Shown: one piece after another, positions 1-8,521 of the stretch
Layout of the letters: each line of letters starts with the position of its first letter
How positions within the stretch are numbered: the stretch's first letter is position 1
Source of the DNA: Prevotella sp.
GTDB lineage: Bacteria; Bacteroidota; Bacteroidia; Bacteroidales; Bacteroidaceae
Direction: 5' to 3'
Assembly: GCA_022775985.1 (NCBI GenBank)
Contig: JALFIM010000001.1
Coordinates: 1-43,758, forward strand
DNA: 43,758 nucleotides
Made by a program: the position numbers and the translations under genes
Notes under the pieces: generated by a model
What the model was told of the DNA's origin: nothing
The model's input: the letters and a program-made list of their open reading frames with translations, nothing else
Database searches by the model: none

Positions 1-179
1 CCAACGTGTCTGACTCGCGCAAACTGATACGTATGGTTACGGTAACGATAGGTTATGAGTATTCTGACCTTGATAATGCTGAAGACAACGTGCGCTATAG
101 CTACGAAGGAACGCTCACAAAGAGTGAAGATGTGTTTAAGAAAGACTACCCCAACGCTAAGGTTGAGGTGGAGGATTAA
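1..179 (+). CDS. C-terminal end of an unknown protein (partial)
   Basis: An open frame enters from the left edge (first whole codon at base 3) and stops at TAA 177-179, leaving 58 residues. They read NVSDSRKLIRMVTVTIGYEY, then an acidic stretch, and end in KVEVED. The alternating hydrophobic/polar pattern suggests beta strands, but I recognise no family. A strong terminator follows directly, which supports this being a real gene end. Start and function lie outside the window. Confidence 0.6.
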   Translation, partial: NVSDSRKLIRMVTVTIGYEYSDLDNAEDNVRYSYEGTLTKSEDVFKKDYPNAKVEVED

Positions 180-199
180 AAGAACATAAAACAAAAACG

Positions 200-247
200 C
201 GCCCTGCAAGGATGAAGGCTTTCATCTTTGCAGGGCGGTTTTTTTTA
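200..247 (+). terminator. Intrinsic terminator of the left-edge gene
   Basis: A GC-rich stem (CGCCCTGCAAGGATGAA pairing with TTCATCTTTGCAGGGCG) is followed by a run of eight T. It lies 20 bases after the stop codon of the left-edge gene and fits a rho-independent terminator on the plus strand. Confidence 0.85.
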
Positions 248-337
248 GTTGACAAGTTGACAAGTTGACGAGTTGACAAGTTGACGAGTTGTTTGCTTTT
301 TAGTTGACGAGTTGACAAGTTGACGAGTTGACGAGTT
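247..337. repeat. Tandem 8-bp repeat AGTTGAC(A/G)
   Basis: Five full copies plus a partial copy of AGTTGACA/AGTTGACG run from 247 to 291. A 10-base interruption follows, then four more full copies and a partial one from 302 to 337. The only variation is A or G at the eighth base. It sits between the terminator and the 3' end of the SusD gene and is not coding. Confidence 0.9.
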
Positions 338-381
338 CTTGCTGAAGCAAGCGGCAAAGCCGAGCGGACAAGCTGTTTGCT

Positions 382-2091
382 TTATCGGCTATAGCCTGGA
401 TTGTTGGGCATAAGGTTGGGGTTGATGTCCATTTGTGTTTGTGGCACCGACCACAGATAGTCGCGATTTTCGTCGAAGATATACTTGTCGAGACGTATGT
501 TCTCGGTGTTGTTATTGATAAAACGGGCTCCCAGCACATAGCCATCAAGGCATTGCTTGCCTATGCGCCAACGCTTGATGTCGAACCAACGCAGACCCTC
601 AAGTGCCAACTCGCAGCGGCGCTCGCGACGTATAATGTCGCGCATATCGGCTTGGGTGGCCGTGGCAGGATAATCGAGGGCCGAGGCCAGGGTGAAGCCT
701 GCACGCTGGCGTATAGGGCGCAGGGTGGCGTTCCATACCTCTTGGCTCATCTTTCCTTGCTCGTTCATGGCCTCGGCATACATTAGCAGCACGTCGGCAT
801 AGCGCATGGTGATGATGTTGATTGACGATGCCAGACGGTCTTCGTGCTTGGCATCATAATATTTGCGCACATAATAGCCTGTAGGCGTTTGGTTCTTGTT
901 GGGGCCCGCATAGGCATCGGTGGTGATGTTTGAGTTGGGGTGGGTGTATATAATCTTGCCTGTGGTGCCATCGGGCACGTTGTAGCTCCATCGGTAGCCA
1001 TCATACACCACGGTGGCAGTGAGGCGTGGGTCGCGGTGGGCGTAGGGGTGTTCTGCATTGTATAGGGGCGAGGCATCGGTGGTGAGGCCGTCTTCCATCA
1101 GATAGGCGCTGACAAGGCTCTCGGTGGGGGCTCGGCCATTCACGCGTGCCCCTACTGATATGGGTGCCATATCGTGCATCTCGCCCCATGTTCTTACGCG
1201 GGGTGCATACTCGTAGTCGGCTATAATCTCGGCGTTATATTCGGCATCTTGGCTGAACAGGTCTTGATAGTTGGGATAGAGGGCGTAGTGGCCATACTGC
1301 TCTTGCTCGTTCATAAGCATGAGGCAGTATTGTTCTACGGCGGCCCAATCGGCATCGTACAGATAGGCACGGGCCTGAAGCATGATGGCGGCACCGCGTG
1401 TTATCTGTCCGCGCTCGTCGTCGGTAAGGTCGTCGCGGCGGGGCAGGTAGTTCACAATGGCTGTTAGCTCGTTGTGTATGGCTGTCATTACCTGTGTGTG
1501 GGGTGTGCGGCTCACGCGTTTGGCCTCGGCGGAGGTAAGGTTGGTGGTAAAGTAGGGAACATCGCCATATAGCGAGGTGAGGCGTAGATACATCCATGCC
1601 CTAAGATATCGTGCCTGTGCCTTCATGCGGGTAAGGGTGTGCTGGTTAGCCTGTAGCTTATCTATGTTTTCAAGAAACATATTGGCGGTCTTGATGCCTG
1701 CATACAGGTTCTTCCATGTGGTGGCAAAGATGGTAGTGGTGGTTTCGGCATTGCCATCGCGTATGGTGCGCTCGTTGCTGAAGTCGCGAGCGTGGATAAG
1801 GTTGTCGGTAAGCGTCTCATCGCTCCACATGGTGCCTGCCGAATAGTGCTGGTTATACACCATGTTTAGCATGTATTGTGCCTTCTCTATCGAGGTCCAG
1901 AACTGATCTTCTGAGTAGGTGCCCGAAGGACTCGTATCCATGTCGTTACAGGACACCAGGCATAAGAGTGCTCCGCCCGCCAGTATAGAGCGTAGCAGTG
2001 GGGCAATGATGCCCTGCTTACGCTGCCCTATGGCGGTATGCTTAGGTGTGCACGTGGGGGCGTGTTTAGTGGTATGTTTGTTAATGTGCAT
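382..2091 (-). CDS. SusD/RagB-family outer-membrane nutrient-binding lipoprotein
   Basis: A 569-residue SusD-like protein. SusD proteins are surface lipoproteins that form a lid over a SusC transporter and capture its ligand. A hydrophobic segment ends in a lipobox (LLCLVSC), followed by acidic and polar residues. The body shows SusD hallmarks: YLRAWMYLRLTSLYGDVPY near the N-terminus, and MRYADVLLMYAEAMNE plus RRERRCELALEGLRWFDIKRW near the C-terminus. The start at 2091 is chosen because it lies just after the SusC stop (2105-2107) and precedes the signal; a longer frame would run back into susC. The segment before the hydrophobic core is unusually long (about 35 residues). It is the last gene of a sigma-FecR-SusC-SusD series; the ligand is unknown. 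Confidence 0.93.
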   Translation of the reverse strand: MHINKHTTKHAPTCTPKHTAIGQRKQGIIAPLLRSILAGGALLCLVSCNDMDTSPSGTYSEDQFWTSIEKAQYMLNMVYNQHYSAGTMWSDETLTDNLIHARDFSNERTIRDGNAETTTTIFATTWKNLYAGIKTANMFLENIDKLQANQHTLTRMKAQARYLRAWMYLRLTSLYGDVPYFTTNLTSAEAKRVSRTPHTQVMTAIHNELTAIVNYLPRRDDLTDDERGQITRGAAIMLQARAYLYDADWAAVEQYCLMLMNEQEQYGHYALYPNYQDLFSQDAEYNAEIIADYEYAPRVRTWGEMHDMAPISVGARVNGRAPTESLVSAYLMEDGLTTDASPLYNAEHPYAHRDPRLTATVVYDGYRWSYNVPDGTTGKIIYTHPNSNITTDAYAGPNKNQTPTGYYVRKYYDAKHEDRLASSINIITMRYADVLLMYAEAMNEQGKMSQEVWNATLRPIRQRAGFTLASALDYPATATQADMRDIIRRERRCELALEGLRWFDIKRWRIGKQCLDGYVLGARFINNNTENIRLDKYIFDENRDYLWSVPQTQMDINPNLMPNNPGYSR

Positions 2092-2104
2092 GGTGCGTAG
2101 CGTG

Positions 2105-5100
2105 TTAAAAGTCGATGTCGAAGCCCATACCCCAATAACGTAGGGGTGGGTAGGTGGTGCCTGTGTTTGAGGCACCGAAGGTCATACTGCTGTCAAACTC
2201 AGACGATTCGGGGTCGATAAAGCTTGTGGGCGACAGCGTGAGCAGGTTCTGCCCCGTGAGGTATAGGCGGCAGCGCTGTATGTGTAGCGCTCGTGTGAGA
2301 CGCGGTGGCAGCGTGTAGCCTATGGTTATATTTTTAAGTCGGGCATAGGCGGCATTGAAGATGTAGATGTCGGAACCTATGCGATAATTGTTGTTCTCTG
2401 ACGTTGACCCTTGCGCCGCGAGACGTGGACGTTTGCTGTTGGGGTTGCTGGGGGTCCAGTAGTCGGTTTGGTGCTTGTAGATGGCGTAAGCATAGTTGCC
2501 AAAGAAGGGCTCTACCAGCTCGCCACGCACCATCATATCGCGCTTGCCCACACCATTGATAAAGATGCTGGCATCGAAGCCTTTCCAGGTAAAGGTGTAG
2601 GTGAAGCCGAAGGTGTAACGTGGGAAGGCGTTGCCCAGCACATAGCGGTCGTTTGAGTTGATAATGCCATTTCCATCGCGGTCAACATAGCGCACGTCGC
2701 CAGGATATACGATGGCGCCCACAGGTAGGGCGGCATCGGCAATCTCGGCCTCGCTCTGAAAGATGCCTGCCGTGCGGTAACCGTAGTAAGAATGTATAGG
2801 TGCGCCCACCTTTTTTACGATCCACATCTCATCGAGCGAACTTATCTGCATCTGTTCGGGCAGGCTACGCAGGCGGTTGCGGGTGTCGGCCATGTTGAAG
2901 GCAAAGGTGTGCTCGGTTTGTGCGCCCTTTAAACGATACTGTAAGGATAGCTCCCATCCCTGGTTTGACATGCGGCCTATGTTTGTGATGGAGGCGTTGG
3001 TGCCAAACACGGTGGCTACCTCGGGGCGCATAAGTATGTCGTTTGTGTTTTTGTAGAACCAGTTGAAGCCTAAGGTAAGGCGCTGATGTAGAAATGTGGC
3101 ATCGAGACCTATGTTGAACGACTGGGTGCGCTCCCACCGCAGATTGTCGGAACCCAGGGTGAAGCCCGCGCCCGTTACCCCCTTGTTGTTAAAGGCGTAA
3201 GCGTTGTTATACAGAATGTAACGTGTGAAGCGGTCGTAAGCATTGATGCTTTGGTTGCCCAGCACACCGTATGAGGTGCGCAGCTTGATGTGGCCTACGT
3301 TATGGCGATAGGTGCTGAGGAAGGGCTCGTCAGTAACGAGCCATGCGGCAGAGATAGAGGGGAAGAAGCTCCAGCGATGTGCGTTGGCAAACTTTGAGGT
3401 GCCATCGTATCTGAAGTCGAACTCGCTGATGTAGCGGTTGGCCCAGTTGTAGGTTACGCGCCCGAGCACCGACGAGATGCTGGTGCGCGTTTGCTGTTCA
3501 GGGCTTACGGTGGTGCCATCGCCCGGAATAACGTAGGCATTATCGCCTGTGGTGGTGCCAAAGTCGGCATTGGCATAATATAGGCGCACGTTGTTTGTGG
3601 TGCGGGTGGTGCTCTCGTTACTAATGCCTAACAACGCCTTTATGTGGTGGCGTTGCAGCTGACGCTCGTAATTGAGCAGCAACTGTGTGTTGATAAGATA
3701 CGAGTCGGCGTTTTGGTCGTTCACCTCGCGGCGCTGTCGGTCGTAGCGGGTGGGCTCGCTTTGGTTCTCGTTGGTATAATAGGGCACGGTAAACTGGCGG
3801 CTGTACCGGTGGCTGCCCATCACGTTTACGCCCACCACACCTTTAAGAGAGAGGTGATGGCCAAGGTCGAGATTGGCTGTTACGTTGGCGGTGAAGTCGT
3901 TCTTACGGCTCTTGTCGGTGCCACCGGCTTCGAGGCTCCCTAAGGGGTTAAACTCTGACAAGATATCGTTGAGCAGATACTTGCCGTTCGCTTTCATCTT
4001 ATAATAATAGTAGGGTGGCACGCGCGAGGCATCGCGCTCAAGACTGGTGCCTGTGGTGGCCAGGTTGTCTTCGCGCACGAAGGCCAGCAGGGCTTGCAAA
4101 TACAGTCGGCCAGCCTGCATCTCAACGTTTGAGCGTAGGTTATAGCGTTGTGTGCCATAGTTTTTGTTGCCCACATAGTTGCTGGCTTGGTCAAAATATC
4201 CAGCCGACACCATATAGGTGGCCTTGTCGGTACCTCCGCTCACACTCACGTTATAGTTTTGTTGTAGGGCAGTGCGAAAAATCTCGCGCATGAACCATTG
4301 CTCTTCGCTTTGGTGCTTGCGAAGGTCGGCTATCTGCTCGTCGGTAAACTCGATATAGCCGCCCACGTTCTTGTACGACTCGTTGCGCATCTCGGCATTG
4401 CGCCAGCCTGCCACAGGCTCGTAAAGCAGGTGTGGCGTTTGCCAGCCCACTGACGAGGTGAGCTTTACTGAAGGGCGCGCGTTAAGCTTGCCCTTGCGGG
4501 TGGTGATGAGCACCACGCCATTGCTCGACCGTGAGCCATAGATGGCAGCGGCGCCCGCATCTTTCAGCACCGATATGTTGTCGATATCGTTCATGTTAAG
4601 GTTTGACAGGGCATCGTCGTTGCACACCATGCCATCAACCACCACCAGCGGGGCATTGCTGTTCAGGGTGCTGATGCCGCGTATGTTGATGTTGTTGACC
4701 AAGGCGTTGGGGTTAGCGCTGCGGCGCTGGATGGTGAGGTTGGGCGCAAGGCCCTGTAGCGCCTCGGTGAGAGTAGAAACGGGCTGCTGACTTACATCGG
4801 TGCCGCGTAGCTTGTCGACAGCGCCTGTAAGTGTTTGTTTGCGTGTGGTGCCATAGCCTATCACCACTACCTCGTTTAGTTTGTTTACGGCTTCGCGTAT
4901 GACGATGGTGCCTAACTGTAGGCGGTGGCGCACGGGCACATTGGCACTTTCGTAACCTATGTAGCTGATATGTATGCTGCCTTGTGGCGAGACGTTTAGC
5001 GTAAACAGGCCATCGGCATCGGTAACGGTGCCTCGGCGGGTAGAGGGGTCGATAACGGTGGCGCCGAATACGGGCAAGCCCTCTTGATCGAGCACACGTC

Positions 5101-5470
5101 CTTGCACAATGAAGGGGGGCTCTGAAGAAGGGGCCTGAGTGTTGGTAGAAGTATTGCTTTTATTGTCGGCTTTGCGATACAGAATGATAAGTTTTTTCTC
5201 AATAATGAAGCTGATGTCGGGTGGCAGAATGGTGCGCAGCACGGTCTTGATGGGGGTGTTGCGGCAGTGTATGCTTACGCGTAGCTGCTCGTCAATAACG
5301 TCGGCTTTGTAGATGAACGACATGTGGGTTTGTCGTTCAATATCGTGTATAACCTTTCGCAACGGTTCATTGTCAAACCGCTGTGTGATGGTTTGGGCTT
5401 GAACAATATGGCAAGCCACAAACATCGTCAGAGCGAGAAGCAGCCTTCTTGCTGCCGTAACGATGTGCAT
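2105..5470 (-). CDS. SusC/RagA-family TonB-dependent transporter with STN domain
   Basis: A 1121-residue outer-membrane transporter that imports glycans or peptides using TonB energy. In order it has: a signal peptide (residues 1-25, ending VQAQ); an STN (secretin/TonB N-terminal) signalling domain at about 30-100; a carboxypeptidase-regulatory-like beta domain at about 122-195 (VQGRVLDQEGLPVFGATV); the SusC signature NEVVVIGYGTTRKQTLTGAV at about 210; a plug; and a long beta-barrel ending in an aromatic residue (FDIDF). The STN domain is typical of transporters that signal through a FecR anti-sigma factor, and such a gene lies 104 bp upstream. SusD follows 13 bp downstream, so the two are surely co-transcribed. 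The substrate cannot be read from sequence. Confidence 0.95.
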   Translation of the reverse strand: MHIVTAARRLLLALTMFVACHIVQAQTITQRFDNEPLRKVIHDIERQTHMSFIYKADVIDEQLRVSIHCRNTPIKTVLRTILPPDISFIIEKKLIILYRKADNKSNTSTNTQAPSSEPPFIVQGRVLDQEGLPVFGATVIDPSTRRGTVTDADGLFTLNVSPQGSIHISYIGYESANVPVRHRLQLGTIVIREAVNKLNEVVVIGYGTTRKQTLTGAVDKLRGTDVSQQPVSTLTEALQGLAPNLTIQRRSANPNALVNNINIRGISTLNSNAPLVVVDGMVCNDDALSNLNMNDIDNISVLKDAGAAAIYGSRSSNGVVLITTRKGKLNARPSVKLTSSVGWQTPHLLYEPVAGWRNAEMRNESYKNVGGYIEFTDEQIADLRKHQSEEQWFMREIFRTALQQNYNVSVSGGTDKATYMVSAGYFDQASNYVGNKNYGTQRYNLRSNVEMQAGRLYLQALLAFVREDNLATTGTSLERDASRVPPYYYYKMKANGKYLLNDILSEFNPLGSLEAGGTDKSRKNDFTANVTANLDLGHHLSLKGVVGVNVMGSHRYSRQFTVPYYTNENQSEPTRYDRQRREVNDQNADSYLINTQLLLNYERQLQRHHIKALLGISNESTTRTTNNVRLYYANADFGTTTGDNAYVIPGDGTTVSPEQQTRTSISSVLGRVTYNWANRYISEFDFRYDGTSKFANAHRWSFFPSISAAWLVTDEPFLSTYRHNVGHIKLRTSYGVLGNQSINAYDRFTRYILYNNAYAFNNKGVTGAGFTLGSDNLRWERTQSFNIGLDATFLHQRLTLGFNWFYKNTNDILMRPEVATVFGTNASITNIGRMSNQGWELSLQYRLKGAQTEHTFAFNMADTRNRLRSLPEQMQISSLDEMWIVKKVGAPIHSYYGYRTAGIFQSEAEIADAALPVGAIVYPGDVRYVDRDGNGIINSNDRYVLGNAFPRYTFGFTYTFTWKGFDASIFINGVGKRDMMVRGELVEPFFGNYAYAIYKHQTDYWTPSNPNSKRPRLAAQGSTSENNNYRIGSDIYIFNAAYARLKNITIGYTLPPRLTRALHIQRCRLYLTGQNLLTLSPTSFIDPESSEFDSSMTFGASNTGTTYPPLRYWGMGFDIDF

Positions 5471-5574
5471 GAAAAGGTTTTAGCGTGTAGTAGGTATGAG
5501 CTTATGTTGTTGGGGTGCTTGTGTGGGGTGCTTGTGTGGGGCGAGCGGGCATTGGCGCCTATGGCGAGCGGATG

Positions 5575-6603
5575 TTACTGTATGGTTAGCGTGTCGCCAT
5601 TGCGTGTAATGTTGTGGCCCGTAATGCGTGTGAGGGCCGATACCACCTCGTCGATGGTTTCGTTGTTCTGTAGCATCACTGATATGCGCATGTTGGCACA
5701 CTGGCTGTTGGCCATGTGTACGTTTACGTTATACTGGCGGCTCAGCACGCGGCCAAACTGCTCAAGGGTGATGTCGGGATACATCAGTTGGCCCGAGCGC
5801 CAGCCATCGGCAAAGCCATCGGTAGCGTAGCGTTGCAGCTGGCCTGTAGCCTTATCAAGCTGCACGGCATCGCCAGGGGCAAGTGATAGGTTTTGCTTGC
5901 CGTCGCTTAGCTCTACCTCGCCTTCCATCAGGGTGGTGGTAGAGGTGGGATCGTTGTCGTAGGCCGACACGTTAAACTTGGTGCCTTTTACCGTGACATC
6001 ATAGCCCTGTGTGTGCACGGTAAAGGGCTTGCCTTGGTGCTTTTGTACCTCAAAATAGGCTTCGCCATGCAGCTCTACGCGGCGGTTGTCGTTGTTAAAC
6101 TGATTTGTGTAGGCTAACGATGAGCCTCCGTTGAGCCATACCTTCGACCCATCGGGCAGTGTTACCTGTGTCTTGCTGCCAGCCGGGGCCGAGCAGAGAT
6201 AGGTTTGTGTGGCGGTAGAGCCCGAGAACGACCAAATGGCGGCGCAACCTATAATGACGATGATGGCGGCGGCAGCTACAGCCTTGTGCCACCACTGCAT
6301 GTGCACGGTGCGACCTATATGTGGGGTGCTGTCGCTGGGTGTGGCAGCTGTGTGGGCGGGAGAGGTCTCTTCGTCTTCAGCGTGGTCGATGGCGTTTTGC
6401 AGGCGTTGCCATGCTTGGTCAACGGCAGGCGCTGGCGTGCTGAAGAGGTTGGCTTCCCATTCTTCCATCCATTGGTTGAAGAGGGCTGCTTGCTCTTCGC
6501 CTTGCTTTATAAAGGCATCAATCATGGCTTCTTCTTCATGGGTGGCTTCACCATTAAGGTAGCGCATGACGATGGGCTTATATTCATGGGGTTGTATATT
6601 CAT
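5575..6603 (-). CDS. FecR-family anti-sigma factor
   Basis: A 342-residue inner-membrane protein that in this family holds an ECF sigma factor and relays a signal from the STN domain of its partner transporter. The N-terminal cytoplasmic part (1-105, with YLNGEATHEEE) is followed by one membrane segment at about 106-126 (AVAAAAIIVIIGCAAIW). The periplasmic FecR domain (about 135-235) carries LPDGSKVWLNGGSSLAY and GEAYFEV. A DUF4974-type domain follows at about 265-342. It lies between the sigma gene (234 bp upstream) and susC (104 bp downstream), the usual order in Bacteroidetes trans-envelope signalling cassettes. Confidence 0.94.
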   Translation of the reverse strand: MNIQPHEYKPIVMRYLNGEATHEEEAMIDAFIKQGEEQAALFNQWMEEWEANLFSTPAPAVDQAWQRLQNAIDHAEDEETSPAHTAATPSDSTPHIGRTVHMQWWHKAVAAAAIIVIIGCAAIWSFSGSTATQTYLCSAPAGSKTQVTLPDGSKVWLNGGSSLAYTNQFNNDNRRVELHGEAYFEVQKHQGKPFTVHTQGYDVTVKGTKFNVSAYDNDPTSTTTLMEGEVELSDGKQNLSLAPGDAVQLDKATGQLQRYATDGFADGWRSGQLMYPDITLEQFGRVLSRQYNVNVHMANSQCANMRISVMLQNNETIDEVVSALTRITGHNITRNGDTLTIQ

Positions 6604-6837
6604 ATTTTATATGTGTCTTGTCTTTATATAATTTATCTAATAATCTAAATAGCCCAAATAACCTTTTTGTATTCGGTTTGTATCCTATGTTACAATCAAC
6701 TATGTATGAGTATAACCGTTAGTTGGCTTGTTTTTCAACCTACAACACCATGGTTTTAATGTTTTTTAATATGAATAGGTGCTGGTAGGGCTTGAAAAGT
6801 TGGGCTTGTAGTGCTGTGGTTGTATGTTGATGAGTTG

Positions 6838-7431
6838 CTAAAAGTCGGTGGGGTAGTGCTTCTGTATGTAGGCTTTCACCTTTTCGCTGGCTTTGTTTAC
6901 CAGTTTGGCCACGGCCGATATGCTGATGTTCATCTCTTCGGCGGCTGATTGCAAGGTGCAATCGTTGAGGCGCACGTATCGATAAGCCTCTTGTTGCCGA
7001 TCGGGTAGGTTGTTGAGTACCGTGTTGAGCAGCTGTTGTAACACTGAGCCATCGGCGCTGGTGGGGTCGGCACTGTTGGCACTGTTGGCGCTGATGCTGA
7101 GGTTGGTGGCGTATAGATGTTCAACCTCGCTGTGTGGCATGTGGTCGAGGTATCGGCCTATGTAGTTTTGATGCTCAATATAGTTGAGGCAGCGGTTACG
7201 CACGCTCACCAGCAAAAGGGCCGACAACGAGACACAGCGTATGTTGCCACGGCGCTCCCACAGATACACAAACAGCTCTTGCACAATATCTTGCGCGGCA
7301 TCTGGGTCGGCCAAATAGTGCTGTGCATAGCGGGTAAGTCGTGGATAGAAGAGGCGGAAGATGGTTTCCAACGCTTTTCTGTCGCCAGCATTTAGCTTGT
7401 TTATAAGTATTTGTTCTTGTTCCGGTAGCAT
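6838..7431 (-). CDS. ECF RNA polymerase sigma factor (Bacteroidetes sigma-70 expansion family)
   Basis: A 197-residue ECF sigma factor. Region 2 is visible at about residues 15-65 (FYPRLTRYAQHYL, then AAQDIVQELFVYLWERR) and region 4 at about 135-185 (LPDRQQEAYRYVRLNDCTL, then a helix-turn-helix with ISISAVAKLVNKASEKVKAY). The linker is rich in Ser, Ala and Asn (ANSANSADPTSADGS). An AGGAG Shine-Dalgarno-like motif lies about 10 bases before the ATG, and a TAACTTTG -7 element lies upstream. With the downstream FecR and STN-SusC genes it forms a cell-surface signalling cassette. It probably activates the susC promoter when the transporter is loaded. Confidence 0.94.
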   Translation of the reverse strand: MLPEQEQILINKLNAGDRKALETIFRLFYPRLTRYAQHYLADPDAAQDIVQELFVYLWERRGNIRCVSLSALLLVSVRNRCLNYIEHQNYIGRYLDHMPHSEVEHLYATNLSISANSANSADPTSADGSVLQQLLNTVLNNLPDRQQEAYRYVRLNDCTLQSAAEEMNISISAVAKLVNKASEKVKAYIQKHYPTDF

Positions 7432-7476
7432 GGTTGTAGGCTCCTTCTATTCTTTCTTCTTGGTTCGTTATGTTTG

Positions 7477-7484
7477 CAAAGTTA
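7477..7484 (-). promoter_or_regulatory. -7 element upstream of the sigma factor gene
   Basis: On the minus strand this reads TAACTTTG, matching the Bacteroidetes -7 consensus TAnnTTTG, 46 bases before the ATG. I find no clear TTTG at the -33 position, so promoter strength is uncertain. Confidence 0.5.
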
Positions 7485-7570
7485 TAAAAAATATTGTAAC
7501 CAGCGGCTATATAGCTATGTTTTATCTTATGGCTATCGTGGTTTATTAGGTATAAAAGGTATAGAAAAGC

Positions 7571-7617
7571 AAAAAGAGGGCGTTTCTTTTAGATGACACG
7601 TCCTCTTTGAAAAGATA
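7571..7617 (-). terminator. Terminator of the decayed gene at 7729-8156
   Basis: On the minus strand AAAGAGGACGT pairs with GCGCCCTCTTT-like sequence across an A-rich loop (one imperfect pair) and runs into CTCTTTTTGCTTTT. It lies about 110 bases past the stop of the decayed gene and in front of the sigma factor promoter region. Confidence 0.65.
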
Positions 7618-7728
7618 TTTTATGAATTATTTTTCTATTTCTTTCTTAGGCTCTTTTTGTCAATTATTGCTGTTTCTTCTTTGGTTCTTGTTGCGTATGA
7701 GCCTTACTTTGTTGTCTTTATTTTGTCT

Positions 7729-8156
7729 TTACTTTGCCACCTTTACCGTGTGCTGGCCCACCTTTACGATGAAGAGACCGTGGGCGGGCAGCGTGATGCT
7801 GAGGTCGTGGCTGGCCGAGCGGTCGGCAAAGAGCTGGCGGCCACCGGTGGTAAACACGGTTACAGCCTCGGCAGCGGGGTTCACAATGCGCAGGATGCCG
7901 TTTTCAACCCATGCGCGGGCACCGTTGTCGGCAATGGGCTTGCTGAAGCCTGTGGTCTCGGGGGTGAAGTCGGCTCCGTCTTTGCCTGTCGCCAGGTCGA
8001 TGGCGTCGGGCTCGTCGTATGTGCCATTGACAAAGTGGTCAAAGTTCTCCGTCAGTATGGGCGTAACTTTATAAACATCGGCATCTGATTGTGCCTCACT
8101 GTTGCCTGTGCAAACAAGGCAACCAATGCAAACAAGAGTGTAGAAAATTTGTTCAT
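7729..8156 (-). pseudogene. Decayed secreted-protein gene (signal peptide + frameshift + C-terminal tail)
   Basis: An ATG at 8154-8156 opens a signal peptide, MNKFSTLLFALVALFAQA. The frame then shifts within about 10 codons. The next frame reads through to TAA at 7729-7731: SDADVYKVTPILTENFDHF, a middle part with AIDLATGKDGADFTPETTGF, and a tail with ILRIVNPAAEAVTVFTTGG ending LFIVKVGQHTVKVAK. The ENFDxF...EPDA start resembles the beginning of large Bacteroidetes surface proteins with a choice-of-anchor J domain. The end resembles their sorting-type C-terminal domain. At about 140 codons the reading is far shorter than those proteins, so I infer an internal deletion plus a frameshift. Promoter and terminator are both still present. 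Confidence 0.75.
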
Positions 8157-8451
8157 TGTTTATAGTTGTATAATGATTCTCTTTTTTATTTTTCTGATTT
8201 CATTTGTCTTTTTTCTCCCAATAGCCTCTCTCTTCTTGCCTTAAACTCTCTCTTGGGGCGTGTTGCTATTGTTTGGGCGTGTCGTCTTCTTCATTGTTTC
8301 GGTTGCAAATATACACAAAATGTTAATGATGGCAAATTATTTTTGTGATAATGTTTAGAAATAGTGCAAAATTCTTGCATATCGCTATTATTTTGTTTGA
8401 TTTTACGACCATATAGCAACTGGGCACGACGGCGGTATGAAGATGAGGTAA
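8157..8451. other. AT-rich intergenic stretch between the decayed gene and the dpp7 terminator
   Basis: It holds the promoter of the decayed gene (8306-8336) and otherwise AT-rich sequence in which I see no coding frame or structured element. Confidence 0.6.
8306..8336 (-). promoter_or_regulatory. Canonical promoter of the decayed gene
   Basis: On the minus strand TTTG (8333-8336) is followed after 19 bases by TATATTTG (8306-8313), an exact match to the Bacteroidetes -33/-7 consensus and spacing. Transcription would start near 8300, giving a leader of roughly 145 nt before the ATG at 8156. Confidence 0.7.
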
Positions 8452-8502
8452 AAAAAAGGAGGGGGATGTGCCTTATGTTCTGTTGGCACATCCCCCCACC
8501 TT
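8452..8502 (-). terminator. Terminator of the dpp7-like gene
   Basis: A perfect stem (GGGGATGTGCC / GGCACATCCCC) with a 12-base loop. On the minus strand it is followed by CCTCC and seven T. It begins about 20 bases after the peptidase stop codon. Confidence 0.9.
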
Positions 8503-8521
8503 AATATTTTATACGTGGTTT

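Noticed and set aside
247..337. Repeat array considered as a CRISPR
   Set aside because: The period is 8 bp with no spacers, and no cas genes are present; it is a simple tandem repeat.
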